Origin: Chromobacterium sphagni
GTDB taxonomy: Bacteria > Pseudomonadota > Gammaproteobacteria > Burkholderiales > Chromobacteriaceae
Length of the DNA: 63,782 nucleotides
NCBI RefSeq assembly: GCF_001855555.1
Contig: NZ_MKCT01000009.1
Coordinates: forward strand, 1 to 63,782
Reading direction: 5' to 3'
In this document: positions 50,409 through 60,313 of the stretch, one piece after another
Layout: each line of letters opens with the position of its first letter
Position numbering within the stretch: position 1 is the stretch's first letter
Program-made: the position numbers and the translations under genes
Notes under the pieces: generated by a model
Told to the model about the DNA's origin: nothing
Databases searched by the model: none
What the model saw: only the letters and a program-made list of their open reading frames with translations

Positions 50409-51757
50409 TGATACTGGCGCTGAAAAAGGCATTCGGCCTTGATCGGGCAATTCTATACGTATTGCTCAATCGCGGCTGGACCCTGCTGGCGGGGTTCGCC
50501 ACGCTTTATCTGATCTCCATCACGATGAGCAAGGCGGAGCAGGGCTACTACTACACCTTCTCCAGCATTCTGGCCCTGCAGATCTTTTTCGAGCTGGGTT
50601 TCAGCGGCATTATTGCCCAGTTCGCCAGCCACGAAATGGCCAAGCTACACTGGCGCGGCGGCGACCTCACCGGCGACCCACAGGCTCGCCAGCGCTTGCT
50701 GTCGCTGTTCAAGCTGGCCATCAAATGGTACGGCGTGATCTCGTTGCTCACCGTTTTCCTGCTCAACACCGCCGGCTTCTATTTTTTCAACAGCTCCGCC
50801 AGACAATCCGGCGTCGACTGGCATCTACCCTGGATGCTGCTGACCATGGGCGCCACGCTCAATCTCTTTCTCAGCCCTCTGCTCGCCCTATTCGAAGGCA
50901 GCGGACTGGTCGCCAATATCAGCGCGCTGCGCCTGATGCAATCCATTGTCGCCTACAGCAGCGGCTGGTTGCTGCTGCTGAATGGCGGCAAGCTGTACAC
51001 CGCCGCCGCGATTTCCATCGCCACTGCCGGCGTAGGATTTTACTGGCTCATCAAAAACTATGGCGTCTTCTTCAAGACTCTGATGCAAAATTTGCATCAC
51101 AGGGACTGCAGCCAGATATCGTGGCGTCAAGAAATCTGGCCGATGCAATGGCGCATCGCGCTGAGCTGGCTCAGCGGCTATTTCATATCCCAGTTGTTCA
51201 CGCCGCTGGCCTTCCGCTACCAGAGCACCGAGGCCGCCGGTCAGTTGGGCATGTCGCTCAGCGTCGTCACCACCATGTCCACGGTAGCCAGCGCCTGGCT
51301 AACCACCAAGCTGCCCGGCTTCGGCGTGCTAATCGCCAGCCGCCGCCCCGAAGAGTTGCTGTCGCTGTTCCGCAAGAGCAGCTTACAATCCATCGCCGTT
51401 CTGCTAGCCCTGCACAGTCTGTTTTTCAGCCTGCTGCTGGCAATGCGCCATTACCAGTTCACCCTCACCAGTCGCCTGCTGGATCCCATCGACATTCTAT
51501 GGCTGTTGCTCGCAGCACAAGCCTGCCACATCGTATTTCTTCAGGCCGCCTATATCCGCGCCCACAAAATAGAGCCCTATTTGAAACATGCCATTCTGCT
51601 AGCAACCCTGATTTCCAGCTCCAGCTATTATCTAATCCAGCATTATTCAATCAGGGAAATGCTTGCCATCTACGCCATCATTTGCGGAACTGTAGGTGTA
51701 GGATACTCCAGCTATATTTATACTAACTTCAATAACAGAAAAATGGCGGGACAATAA
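50408..51757 (+). CDS. Wzx-like polysaccharide flippase/export protein
   Basis: The 449-residue protein is almost wholly hydrophobic with about 12-14 predicted helices and fits the MATE/MVF-type O-unit flippases that move lipid-linked repeat units across the inner membrane. Conserved sequence is low, as usual for Wzx. It begins MILALKKAFGLDRAILYVLLNRG with a GTG start overlapping the transketolase stop. Together with a Wzy-like protein it implies Wzx/Wzy-dependent assembly; no wzm/wzt genes are seen. Confidence 0.75.
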   Translation: MILALKKAFGLDRAILYVLLNRGWTLLAGFATLYLISITMSKAEQGYYYTFSSILALQIFFELGFSGIIAQFASHEMAKLHWRGGDLTGDPQARQRLLSLFKLAIKWYGVISLLTVFLLNTAGFYFFNSSARQSGVDWHLPWMLLTMGATLNLFLSPLLALFEGSGLVANISALRLMQSIVAYSSGWLLLLNGGKLYTAAAISIATAGVGFYWLIKNYGVFFKTLMQNLHHRDCSQISWRQEIWPMQWRIALSWLSGYFISQLFTPLAFRYQSTEAAGQLGMSLSVVTTMSTVASAWLTTKLPGFGVLIASRRPEELLSLFRKSSLQSIAVLLALHSLFFSLLLAMRHYQFTLTSRLLDPIDILWLLLAAQACHIVFLQAAYIRAHKIEPYLKHAILLATLISSSSYYLIQHYSIREMLAIYAIICGTVGVGYSSYIYTNFNNRKMAGQ

Positions 51758-51758
51758 A

Positions 51759-52724
51759 ATGAGCAAGCCGTTATTATCAATATGCATTCCTACATTCAAC
51801 CGTGCATCCTATTTGAAAAGACTCTTGGATGACCTGTTGCCAGCGCTCTCACACCATCACGGTCTAATCAGCATTTTCATTATAGACAACGCCTCCACAG
51901 ATCAGACCCCTATGTTGTGCGATAGCTATATCCAGGCTGGCCATGCTCTAAATTACATCCGAAATGAGAGCAATATTGGCGCAGACGCCAACGCGGTTCG
52001 CGCATTCGAGCATGTAAATGGTATATATGGTTGGATATTGGGCGATGACGAGTACGTCTATGACCAGACCGTGGACACCATCATCGATACATTGAAAAGC
52101 CAGCAACTGGCCCTACTTTATCTGAAAAGCGAGCCTTGCACAAAAGACGCCATCGCACAGAAAAAACCAAGAAGCCAAGCGGTCTCCTATTACACCTCCA
52201 ATATGGAGTTTTCCCATAAAATTGGGATTTACTTCACATTCATCTCTGGGATCATATTCAATAAACAGCAAGCCATGGCGGATGACATGCTCTGCTCCAA
52301 TATCCGCTATGGAACCTTTATTCCCCAACTGGCCTGGGTGCTGCCTTTGCTGAAACAGGGAAAAAATTTTGCCAGCAGCCAGGCCTGCCTCATTGCGGCC
52401 GAGCCCAACAATACCACTGGCTATAAGCTGTTTGAGGTTTTCGGTATCAATCTAAAATTATTGGTAGATACCTTTCTGCCTGGCCAGCCACGATTGAAGA
52501 AGGCCATCCTGAGTTCGTCGATGTGGTTCTTGGCCAGCTTTTTTTATGGCAATCGCGGCAACTTCAAACATGAGAATCCCAAAACTGCATTCGACCAGGC
52601 ATTTGGAGAGTTGCTCACCTACCGCTGGCTCGTTAGGCCACTGCTGATATACCAGAACTTCCTTTCCAAGCTGTGCGTTAAAATTATCTGCCGCTTTAGA
52701 AAAAACGTTCTTCAGCAGGCATGA
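51759..52724 (+). CDS. GT2-family glycosyltransferase
   Basis: The 321-residue product has the GT2/GT-A start SICIPTFNRASYLKRLLDDL, FIIDNASTDQT and a metal-binding ILGDDEYVY. It probably adds one sugar of the O-unit; donor and acceptor cannot be named. It starts 1 base after the flippase stop. A 37-base gap leads to the first GT9 gene. Confidence 0.88.
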   Translation: MSKPLLSICIPTFNRASYLKRLLDDLLPALSHHHGLISIFIIDNASTDQTPMLCDSYIQAGHALNYIRNESNIGADANAVRAFEHVNGIYGWILGDDEYVYDQTVDTIIDTLKSQQLALLYLKSEPCTKDAIAQKKPRSQAVSYYTSNMEFSHKIGIYFTFISGIIFNKQQAMADDMLCSNIRYGTFIPQLAWVLPLLKQGKNFASSQACLIAAEPNNTTGYKLFEVFGINLKLLVDTFLPGQPRLKKAILSSSMWFLASFFYGNRGNFKHENPKTAFDQAFGELLTYRWLVRPLLIYQNFLSKLCVKIICRFRKNVLQQA

Positions 52725-52761
52725 TATCCATACGCAATCGGCCAGCAGGATACATATTTTC

Positions 52762-53799
52762 ATGAAAATACTGGTCATAAAGCTATCAGCCCTGGGGGAT
52801 ATCCTCGCCACCAGTCCATTGTTTCGACTGATCAAGGAGGCGAACCCCGGATGCGAAGTTCACCACCTGGTGATGAGGCAATGCGCGGGGGCATCGGAAA
52901 GCAACCCGCATATCGATAAACAGATCGTCATCGATATGGTCCCATCCGGCAATCACTTGAAAGACGCCCTGACTCTGCAGCGACTATGGTGGCGGCTTTT
53001 GATCGGTAGCTATGACATCGCCGTCATCCTGCACCGAAATGCCTTGTTCCAGCTATTATGCAAAGCGGCCGCCATCGGCAAGCTAGTCGGCTTCACGGCT
53101 CCGCGGTTCAACCTGCTGCAGCATGCGCAGGCATTCTCAATGCAGGGCAACCGCACGCTGCAGGAGGCCCGACTATTGCGACAAGCCGGCCTGATCGACA
53201 GGATGCCGGATCGTCTGGAATTCCATCCGGCGCCAGAAAAAGTGGATGAGAGGAAATTTGCCGGGCTGCCACGCGACTACATCGCAATCAATCCTGGCGG
53301 CGGCAATCCACATGCGCCGGCCGACAACAAGATATGGCCGGCCGGCAACTATATCCAGCTGATAAAAGAACTGGACCGGCCTGTCGTGTTGCTAGGCAGC
53401 GGCGACAAGGACAAGGAAATCTGCGAAGTCATCGCCGGCGCCTGCGGCCAGCAGACCATCAATCTGGTAAACCGCCTGAATTTGCACGAAGCGGCGCAAG
53501 CCATTCGCCAATCGAGGCTCTACATAGGCAACGACAGCGCCTTGCTGTATATCGCCGCCGCGCTGCGGGTACCACTGATCGGCCTGTACGGCCCGACCCC
53601 CGCCGATGCCTTCCTGCCTCTGGGCGGGCCATGGCATCAGCTCAGCGGCAAAACCGGGTGCTCTCCGTGCTACAGCTCGCTGGAAGGCGCGCGCTCACCC
53701 ATGTACTCATGTTTAAACAATATCTGCATGCAAGCCATCTCTACCGAGCAAGTATTGGCAAAAACCAGACTCATCCTGACGAGCGGAAAGCTGGCCTGA
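52762..53799 (+). CDS. GT9-family (heptosyltransferase-like) glycosyltransferase 1
   Basis: The 345-residue protein has the GT9 fold: MKILVIKLSALGDILATSPLFRLIKE at the start, INPGGG in the middle and the late YIGNDSALLYIAAALRVPLIGLYGPT donor-binding region. GT9 enzymes include WaaC/WaaF/WaaQ heptosyltransferases of the LPS core. Here, among O-antigen genes, it may add heptose or another sugar to the O-unit. It is followed after 1 base by a second GT9 gene. Confidence 0.88.
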   Translation: MKILVIKLSALGDILATSPLFRLIKEANPGCEVHHLVMRQCAGASESNPHIDKQIVIDMVPSGNHLKDALTLQRLWWRLLIGSYDIAVILHRNALFQLLCKAAAIGKLVGFTAPRFNLLQHAQAFSMQGNRTLQEARLLRQAGLIDRMPDRLEFHPAPEKVDERKFAGLPRDYIAINPGGGNPHAPADNKIWPAGNYIQLIKELDRPVVLLGSGDKDKEICEVIAGACGQQTINLVNRLNLHEAAQAIRQSRLYIGNDSALLYIAAALRVPLIGLYGPTPADAFLPLGGPWHQLSGKTGCSPCYSSLEGARSPMYSCLNNICMQAISTEQVLAKTRLILTSGKLA

Positions 53800-53800
53800 C

Positions 53801-54967
53801 ATGAAATTACAGACCCTGAAATTCCTGGACAAGCTGCTATCCGCCGCGATCATGAGGTTGCCGCGCAACCGCGCCAAACCACCGTCGCACCCTCCGCGCC
53901 GGATATTGCTGATCAAGCTTTCTGCGATGGGCGATGCATTCTGCCTGCTCCCGGTCGCAAGGCGCTTGGCCGCTGCCTTTCCCGACGCCAAGATAGACTG
54001 GCTGACCACCGACCGCTCCAATCCAAACCTGTTCAAGAATTTGCCGTTCCTGCACGATACCCTGATCGTTCCCACCCATGCCCGCGCATTGCTGGTCTGG
54101 TTGCCTAAATTGTTCTACGCGATACGCAAATACGATATCGTGATGGACTTCGATCAGTACTACCACCTATCCGAACTGCTCTCCTGCGGCGGGAAAATCA
54201 GCGCAGGCTTTATCACCTCGCTAAAAGGCAAAACCTTCTCCCTCGCCATTCCATACGATCCGCAGCTCAATGAAAAAGTGCTGTTTCACAAACTGGCCGA
54301 GCGGGCAATGGAGCATTATGGCGTGCCCGCGGCGCCTAGCCGTGGCTTCTATCTACCTGAACTGCTGGATAACTTCATCCCCTCCCAGTCTTTGCAACAC
54401 TTGGCCGCAGAGATCAAGAAGCACCAATTGCCGGTAGTGGTCCTGTACGCCGGCTCCAGTTTGAACGCCTCGTTTCGGCGCTTGGGCATCGAAAAATACC
54501 TCGCCATCATCGAACAGACCTGCAACCGCCACATCTTCGTGATCGCGGGAGGGCCTGAAGAGTTGGCGCTGAAGCCGCATTTCCAGCTCCAGCATCCAAA
54601 TGTATACAATCTAATTGGAACATTGAACTTGCTGGAATGGGCCTGGCTATTCCGCCATGTCGCCGATCTGCTGCTGGGCAACGACGGTGGCCTGCTTCAC
54701 GTTGCGGAAAGCCAGTCCACGCCGATGCTGGCCATCTTCGGTCCCAGCCTGTTTCGAAAATGGGGATCGATCAACCCGGAGTCACGCGGCATCGAAACGG
54801 ACCTGCCGTGCAGGCCGTGCTTGAAGAACTATCTCGGAATAGTCCCGACCCGTTGCCAGTTTTCAACGGTCAAGTGCCTGGACGCGATCGAAGTGGCGAC
54901 CATTATTTCCAACATGGAAAACATGCTGGAAAAGAAGGCGCGCCAACACATACTGATCAGCCCCTGA
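53801..54967 (+). CDS. GT9-family (heptosyltransferase-like) glycosyltransferase 2
   Basis: The 388-residue protein repeats the GT9 plan: RILLIKLSAMGDAFCLLPVARRLA near residue 34, VVLYAGSS, and LLLGNDGGLLHVAESQSTPMLAIFGPS. It is clearly different in sequence from the preceding GT9, so it is not a fresh duplication. A C-terminal cluster CRPCLKNYLGIVPTRCQ resembles the Cys-rich patch common in this family. The substrate is unknown. Confidence 0.87.
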   Translation: MKLQTLKFLDKLLSAAIMRLPRNRAKPPSHPPRRILLIKLSAMGDAFCLLPVARRLAAAFPDAKIDWLTTDRSNPNLFKNLPFLHDTLIVPTHARALLVWLPKLFYAIRKYDIVMDFDQYYHLSELLSCGGKISAGFITSLKGKTFSLAIPYDPQLNEKVLFHKLAERAMEHYGVPAAPSRGFYLPELLDNFIPSQSLQHLAAEIKKHQLPVVVLYAGSSLNASFRRLGIEKYLAIIEQTCNRHIFVIAGGPEELALKPHFQLQHPNVYNLIGTLNLLEWAWLFRHVADLLLGNDGGLLHVAESQSTPMLAIFGPSLFRKWGSINPESRGIETDLPCRPCLKNYLGIVPTRCQFSTVKCLDAIEVATIISNMENMLEKKARQHILISP

Positions 54968-54971
54968 CGAC

Positions 54972-55565
54972 ATGAAGCGAATCTATCTGCCCTTGTCCCG
55001 TTTCCTCAGGCGCGCCCTTCCCAGGCTGCGGCCCTACTGGTTTCACTTCCTGACCGGATTGCGTTTTTTCCGGATGGGCCGGATGAACAAGGTGTACGGT
55101 GTGGAGAACATCCACCTTGGTAATAAAGTATCTATCGGCGACTTCTGTTGGCTGGAAGCCGTCGACCGTTACGGCAGCCAGCAGTTCACGCCCCTACTGG
55201 AACTGCGCTCCGGAACCAGCTTGTCCGACGCCGTCCATATCAGCGCGGCTACCCGCATCGTCATCGGCGAGAATTGCCTGCTGGGCAGCCGCATCTACAT
55301 CGGCGACCACTCACATGGCGCAGGCAGGCCGGATCCCGCATCGTTGCAAGTACCTCCAGGACAGCGTGCGCTTGCCAATATCGCAGCGATCGACATCGGC
55401 GCCAATTGCTGGATCTGCGACGGCGCAGTCATCCTGGCCGGCTGCCGTATCCATTCCGGCTCCGTCATCGCGGCCAATGCGGTCGTCAGATTGCAAACAG
55501 ACGAGCCGGCGCTGATCGCCGGCAACCCGGCCAAAGTCATACACTATTTCAGGCAAGCACAATGA
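54972..55565 (+). CDS. hexapeptide-repeat (LbH) acyltransferase
   Basis: The 197-residue protein has left-handed beta-helix hexapeptide repeats (IHLGNKVSIGDFCWLE; ATRIVIGENCLLGSRIYIGDHSHG; DIGANCWICDGAVILAG; SVIAANAVV), typical of CoA-dependent O- or N-acetyltransferases, and the His of the DHSHG loop as likely base. It probably decorates the O-unit. Its stop overlaps the next gene as ATGA. Confidence 0.88.
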   Translation: MKRIYLPLSRFLRRALPRLRPYWFHFLTGLRFFRMGRMNKVYGVENIHLGNKVSIGDFCWLEAVDRYGSQQFTPLLELRSGTSLSDAVHISAATRIVIGENCLLGSRIYIGDHSHGAGRPDPASLQVPPGQRALANIAAIDIGANCWICDGAVILAGCRIHSGSVIAANAVVRLQTDEPALIAGNPAKVIHYFRQAQ

Positions 55566-56602
55566 ATACAATAACCGTCGCAGTACCAGCCTATTCGCGC
55601 CCCGATGAACTGAAGCAGTTGATCGATTCGGTCCTTAACGCCGATGTCCTTCCCGATGAGTTGCTGATCTGCGAAGACAAGTCGCCGAGGCGCGTGGAGA
55701 TCCGCACCATGATCGAAACCATGCGTCCGCGGTTCGCCGCCAGCATCTGCGCGCTGAACTACATCGAAAATGAAGACAATCTCGGCTATGACGGCAATAT
55801 CCGCAAAATCATCGCATCGTCCACCTCAGACTACGTGCTGATCCTTGGCGACGATGATGTCCTGTTCCAAGAGGCCATCCCTAAAATACGCACGTTTGTG
55901 CAGCACCATCCGCAAGTGAATTTCATTTCACGCACCTTCAGTCGCTTCTCCGAGCAGCCTCAAAACATCATCAACACCACCTGGATACGCACCGTCGACA
56001 GCGTCATCAAACCCAACAACTCCGACCCGAACATCGTTTTCCGGCTATGCGGCTTCGTCGGCGGTCTGGTGATCAATCGCCAGTGGGCATCGGGTTTGGC
56101 AACCGAGAAATACGACGGCTACCTGTACTATCAATTCTATCTTGCCTGCATCGCCTATCTGAACGATGGCATCGGCTATATCGCCTCCGCCATCGTCGGA
56201 GGCCGCGCTGGCAATCCGCCACTGTTCGGTGCCGCGGACAGTGAAAAGGACACCCATATTCCTGGGTCGTACAGACCCAAGGGCCGCGCCAAAATGTGGC
56301 AGGGCTTGCTGGTCATCGCAGCGGACATCGACAAGGTTAACGGATCGAACATTTATCCTTACATTCGCAATGAGCTCGCCAGCCGACAGGCCTACCACAT
56401 CTTCGAAATGATGCCGACGCAAGGCCGGATCGCCACGCTGGATCTTTTCCATGAGCTCAGAAAGCTCAAACTAACCCACAAGGCCATGCCATGGCTGCTG
56501 ACTAGCTACATTCTGATCTTCGGTTCCTATGCCCGCATCGGCTTCGCGCTGGGCAGACGTTTGCAATTCGCCATCGAACAGCACGCCGGCTTTAAACTGT
56601 AA
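55562..56602 (+). CDS. GT2-family glycosyltransferase
   Basis: The 346-residue protein begins TITVAVPAYSRPDELKQLIDSVL and has CEDKSPRR and ILGDDDVLF, the GT-A nucleotide and metal sites of GT2 enzymes. The frame is open upstream into the acyltransferase gene, but the ATG at 55562 overlaps its stop (ATGA). Sugar and linkage are unknown. Confidence 0.88.
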   Translation: MNTITVAVPAYSRPDELKQLIDSVLNADVLPDELLICEDKSPRRVEIRTMIETMRPRFAASICALNYIENEDNLGYDGNIRKIIASSTSDYVLILGDDDVLFQEAIPKIRTFVQHHPQVNFISRTFSRFSEQPQNIINTTWIRTVDSVIKPNNSDPNIVFRLCGFVGGLVINRQWASGLATEKYDGYLYYQFYLACIAYLNDGIGYIASAIVGGRAGNPPLFGAADSEKDTHIPGSYRPKGRAKMWQGLLVIAADIDKVNGSNIYPYIRNELASRQAYHIFEMMPTQGRIATLDLFHELRKLKLTHKAMPWLLTSYILIFGSYARIGFALGRRLQFAIEQHAGFKL

Positions 56603-56636
56603 TGCCGCACAGCGGCCCAGATCAGGAACTCGCACC

Positions 56637-57722
56637 ATGAGAAAAACTGCGACCTTCTATTTCTACTTCGTCTGCCTGTACTGGTATCCGGCAACCGTCA
56701 TGCAATGGGGCAGCTATGGCGCAGTCGGAGAAAATACCCCGATGTGGTTCAAGTTATTGCGCATCATCCTGCTAGCGCTGCTGATTCAGTTGTTGCTGGC
56801 ACGGCTCACCCTCGACAAGAAATTCATCTCCCCGCTGATTTTCTCGATTTACTGCATATTCTCGACTCCGGATATCGTCACCATCACCAATGCCGTTACC
56901 TTCATCGCCTGTATCGCGATCTGCCTGAAAATTGACATTCGCGCCGTCAACTGGAAACGCCACATCGGCATAGTCAGTTGCATCGGCTATCTCACGGCTC
57001 TACTTGAAATTATTGGGGTTGTCGTCTCACCTCATTCCTACGATGGAACGTTGCGAATTGTAGCAACCTACGGTGGACCGAATAACGCCGGCATCATCTT
57101 ATCTGGCTTTGCACTGTATCACTTCATGCAACTGCGTAAAAACCGAAAAATCGCTGATTTTCTACACTTCATGATCTGCTCGATCCTCGTACTACTGACA
57201 GGTTCGCTAAGCGCACTGATCGCCTACCTGATTTGCATGATCGCATTGTCACCGCGGCTCTTGCTGCTGGTGCTGCCAGCAGCGATAGCCGCCAATTCCA
57301 TCAGCGATTTCATCTCATTCAAGATTGAACAATTCATCAATCTATTCAACAGCAACGCGGAAACCATCAGCACCTTCAGCGACCGCCTGGACAACATCCA
57401 GATGATATGGGGCTCATTCAACGCCTCACTCGGCAGTGCATTGTTTGGCACAATGCGGACGTCCGAAAGCGATTACTTGAATATCCTTTCACAATATGGG
57501 CTATTTGGCTTGTCTCTCTTTCTCATTGCCATCCCCGCGCTGGGGGTGGATATTTTCCTGACACTGGGATTATTACAAGGTATTTTTACTCCATTCATCT
57601 TTTCTTTCCCCAGCTTCGCGATTCTACTCCTGCTCAGCAGGATATATCAAAAAGAAATAAATGAGCCAAACCATACTATCGCATCCAGATCGCACCAAAA
57701 AGCAAAGATTCAATTGATATAA
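56637..57722 (+). CDS. Wzy-like O-antigen polymerase (putative)
   Basis: The 361-residue protein has about 10 predicted membrane helices and a larger loop in the second half (about FKIEQFINLFNSNAETISTF), the usual plan of O-antigen polymerases. Sequence conservation in this family is very low, so the call depends on topology and position. ATG 56637 with AGGA upstream is chosen; the frame is open into the GT2 gene. Coding DNA becomes more AT-rich from here on. Confidence 0.65.
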   Translation: MRKTATFYFYFVCLYWYPATVMQWGSYGAVGENTPMWFKLLRIILLALLIQLLLARLTLDKKFISPLIFSIYCIFSTPDIVTITNAVTFIACIAICLKIDIRAVNWKRHIGIVSCIGYLTALLEIIGVVVSPHSYDGTLRIVATYGGPNNAGIILSGFALYHFMQLRKNRKIADFLHFMICSILVLLTGSLSALIAYLICMIALSPRLLLLVLPAAIAANSISDFISFKIEQFINLFNSNAETISTFSDRLDNIQMIWGSFNASLGSALFGTMRTSESDYLNILSQYGLFGLSLFLIAIPALGVDIFLTLGLLQGIFTPFIFSFPSFAILLLLSRIYQKEINEPNHTIASRSHQKAKIQLI

Positions 57723-57808
57723 AACTAGGGTTACAGTGCAATCACACGGATAAATTTCGTTCAATTATCGTTGTTCTTATTCATCACCACTAACCATGAG
57801 GTTGAATC

Positions 57809-58591
57809 ATGAAAAAAAATTTCAAGATTGCTCTATTTGCAAATCACGCACCCGGCCTCCACATAGCACAATACTTTGCAAATTGCGTGACAACAGACAC
57901 AATCAGCGCCTTGTACCTTAGTGGTGAACAAAAAGAAAATGACCAGAAAATTGTACACGCATTGAACATACCCCAAGACCGGACATTTACAGGCCGAGAT
58001 ATCCTGACAGATCCGGAGCATGTCCAATGGTTTAGAAGTCAGGATTTCGATGCCATTGTGACCGTTTATTGGCCATGGTTACTAGACAAGGAGGTGTTTA
58101 GTGCATCTCCCATAACCGTCAATTTCCATCCTGCGCTGCTGCCGATCAATCGTGGATGGTTTCCTCATGTCCACAGCTTGATCGATGGCAGCAAGACGGG
58201 CGTCACCTTGCACAAAATAGAAGATGGCGCCGATACCGGAGCGATTTGGGCACAGAAAGAAGTGCCAATTCAAGCACTTGATACTGCCAAAGACATATAT
58301 GATAAGCTGCAATTCGAAATTGTCAAATTATTTAAGGAAAAATGGCCAGACATCAAGCAAGGCAGAATCACACCTATGCTGCAAGATGAGTCCCAAGCTG
58401 TTTATCATTCAAAGAAAGAAGTTGAAGGATTGGATCTTGTAGAATTAGACAAAGTGTATCTAGCCAAAGACTTGATCAATAAGCTAAAAGCTAGAACCTT
58501 TGGGAGCAAGGGCTTTGCTTATTACGAAGAAAACGGAGAAAAAATATATATGAAAATATCATTATCAAAGACAAGCAAATTTCAAGAGTAG
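57809..58591 (+). CDS. sugar N-formyltransferase (formyl-THF dependent)
   Basis: The 260-residue product has the catalytic triad of the formyltransferase fold: N105 and H107 in VNFHPALLPINRG and D142 in IEDGADTGAI. In O-antigen loci such proteins formylate the amino group of a nucleotide-4-amino-6-deoxysugar (as in perosamine, Qui4N or Fuc3N pathways). The aminotransferase fusion at 46947 could supply the amine. The gene is distinctly AT-rich compared with rfbFGH, suggesting a separate origin. Confidence 0.85.
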   Translation: MKKNFKIALFANHAPGLHIAQYFANCVTTDTISALYLSGEQKENDQKIVHALNIPQDRTFTGRDILTDPEHVQWFRSQDFDAIVTVYWPWLLDKEVFSASPITVNFHPALLPINRGWFPHVHSLIDGSKTGVTLHKIEDGADTGAIWAQKEVPIQALDTAKDIYDKLQFEIVKLFKEKWPDIKQGRITPMLQDESQAVYHSKKEVEGLDLVELDKVYLAKDLINKLKARTFGSKGFAYYEENGEKIYMKISLSKTSKFQE

Positions 58592-58601
58592 GTACATAAA
58601 A

Positions 58602-58632
58602 AGCCCCCCCCTGCGAAAAATGCAAGGGGGAT
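58602..58632 (+). terminator. possible terminator after the formyltransferase gene
   Basis: A C-rich arm and a G-rich arm (CCCCCCTGC / GCAAGGGGG, one mismatch) close on an A-rich loop. There is no strong T run, so activity is uncertain. Confidence 0.45.
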
Positions 58633-58873
58633 TATAGAAATCAAAAATACTCGATAAGTTAAGTTGACTCACCACCAGATTGAAATGCTGCAGCAGAGAC
58701 TGACTCAGAGCGGCTAACAAAATTCCGTTCCATGCCTGAGGCAAGGTGCGCCGATGCAGACAATACAAGCAGTACAAAAAGTCGGCGCAACGCAGCACCA
58801 GGATTTTTGTGTAGAAGTTCAGACTTGATCTGACAGTCAGGCCTTGCCGGAAGGTGGCGACGTCCCCCAGTTT

Positions 58874-59737
58874 TCAGTAGCAGAGGGCTTTAGAGTCCGG
58901 GGCTAATTTACCTGATGTTTCAGCGAATGATTTGGCGTAAGCTGCCGGCGTCAAACCACCAAGGGATTTCTTGGGCCTTTCGTCGTTGTATTCCCGCCGC
59001 CAAGCTTCGATGACGACCTGCGCATGCCGCAAACTGGTGAACCAGTGCTCGTTCAAGCACTCATCGCGGAAGCGCCCGTTAAACGATTCGATATAAGCGT
59101 TCTGATTGGGCTTCCCCGGCTCGATGAGAAACAGCTGAACCCCACGGGCATGCGCCCAGGTCAACATGGCACGGCTGCAAAATTCTTTACCATTATCGGT
59201 CCTGACCGCTTTGGGCAAGCCGCGCGTCTGCGCCAGTTGGTCGAGGATGCGTGTGAGATGCATACCGCTCATCGCGCGCTCCGGAACAATGGTCACTGCC
59301 TCATGCGTGGCATCATCGACCACGGTCAGATTCTTGATGGCACGCCCCTCTGCCGTCCGGTCGAACACGAAATCCATCGACCAGACCTGATTGGCAGCCA
59401 GCGGGCGTGCCAACGGGTGACGATCCGCCACCGGGATCTTCTTGCGCTTCCGCTTGCGAATTTGCAGACCCGCCTCGGCATAGAGCCGATCCACGCGCTT
59501 GTGATTGACCACCATGCCGCTCTGCCGCAGCTTCAAATAGATCATGCCGGCGCCGTAGCGCCGGTGTCGATCTGCCAGCACGATGATCTTCGCTTTCAAG
59601 GCGGCATTGCGGTTAGTGGCGGGCTGGTAGCGGAATGAACTGGGACTCATGCCGGCCAGACGCAGCGATCGACGCTCACTGAGCCCTTTGTCCACGAGAT
59701 GGCGCACCAACTCCCGCCGTGACGGTGCGCTCACCAC
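58874..59737 (-). CDS. IS3-family transposase OrfB (integrase core)
   Basis: The 287-residue frame carries the DDE catalytic core: D in [11 protein letters not shown] in VRTDNGKEF and E in [19 protein letters not shown]. An HTH_21-like segment [20 protein letters not shown] precedes it. The protein is normally made as an OrfAB fusion by -1 frameshifting; on its own it could start at the GTG at 59737. No internal stop is seen. Confidence 0.93.
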   Translation of the reverse strand: MVSAPSRRELVRHLVDKGLSERRSLRLAGMSPSSFRYQPATNRNAALKAKIIVLADRHRRYGAGMIYLKLRQSGMVVNHKRVDRLYAEAGLQIRKRKRKKIPVADRHPLARPLAANQVWSMDFVFDRTAEGRAIKNLTVVDDATHEAVTIVPERAMSGMHLTRILDQLAQTRGLPKAVRTDNGKEFCSRAMLTWAHARGVQLFLIEPGKPNQNAYIESFNGRFRDECLNEHWFTSLRHAQVVIEAWRREYNDERPKKSLGGLTPAAYAKSFAETSGKLAPDSKALCY

Positions 59738-60000
59738 TTTTTTCGCAAGGCCTCTTTGGCAATCTCGTTCTCGAGCATGGTCTCGGCCAGGAGTTTCTTT
59801 AGGCGCGCATTCTCGGTCTCCAGCTCCTTGAGACGCTTGGCCTCCGAGACCTTCATCCCGCCAAACTTGCTGCGCCAGAGGTAATAGCTGGCTTCCGAGA
59901 AGGCGTGCTTACGGCACAGCTCGGCAATAGGCATTCCCGCGTCCGCTTCGCGCAGGAAGCCGATGATCTGTTCTCCGGTGAATCGTTTCTTCATGTCCAA
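59731..60000 (-). CDS. IS3-family transposase OrfA (HTH protein)
   Basis: The 89-residue product has a helix-turn-helix ([34 protein letters not shown], shown here only by its start [13 protein letters not shown] and end [14 protein letters not shown]) and a C-terminal leucine-zipper-like helix ([19 protein letters not shown]). The end contains the slippery heptamer A_AAA_AAG (59737-59743), in frame, for -1 shifting into orfB. Confidence 0.92.
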   Translation of the reverse strand: MDMKKRFTGEQIIGFLREADAGMPIAELCRKHAFSEASYYLWRSKFGGMKVSEAKRLKELETENARLKKLLAETMLENEIAKEALRKKW

Positions 60001-60065
60001 TCTCCGTGTCGTGATGGATTGGACTCTAAAGTCACGTGCTACTCAATACCGGGGGGACGTCGCCA

Positions 60066-60313
60066 AGGCACGGCATCCGCAGACAAACGGTATCTGCGGG
60101 CGCTTCCACAAAACAATCCTGCAGGAGTTCTACCAAGTGGCGTTTCGCAAGAAGCTTTATCTGGCGCTCGATGAGCTGCAGGCGGATCTGGATGCCTGGC
60201 TGTTCTACTACAATAAAGAACGAACCCACCAGGGAAAGATGTGCTCCGGCCGCACGCCGTTGCAGACCTTCATCGAAGGCAAATCGGAATGGAGGGAAAG
60301 GTCGACAAGCTGA
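60066..60313 (+). pseudogene. C-terminal remnant of an IS481-like transposase
   Basis: From about 60066 the plus frame reads ARHPQTNGICGRFHKTIL, then YNKERTHQGKMCSGRTP, the typical C-terminal part of IS481-type integrase-core transposases. About 80 residues remain; the N-terminal two thirds, including most of the catalytic domain, are missing. The IS3 insertion splits the first codons, and removing it restores the frame (AAG-GCA-CGG). Confidence 0.85.

Larger units (their letters stand above)
58852..60068 (-). mobile_element. intact-looking IS3-family insertion sequence (1211 bp)
   Basis: Imperfect terminal repeats start TGGCGACGTCCCCC at 58855 and end at 60065 (inverted), sharing further matches such as AGTAGCA and CTTTAGAGTCC. 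They are flanked by a 3-base repeat AGG (58852-58854, 60066-60068). orfA and orfB overlap with a frameshift site as in functional IS3 elements. It is inserted in the IS481-like remnant. Confidence 0.88.

Noticed and set aside
58565..58798. 77-codon minus-strand frame across the formyltransferase end
   Set aside because: Its sequence is explained by the left part of the MITE-like element and the hairpin; no coding evidence.
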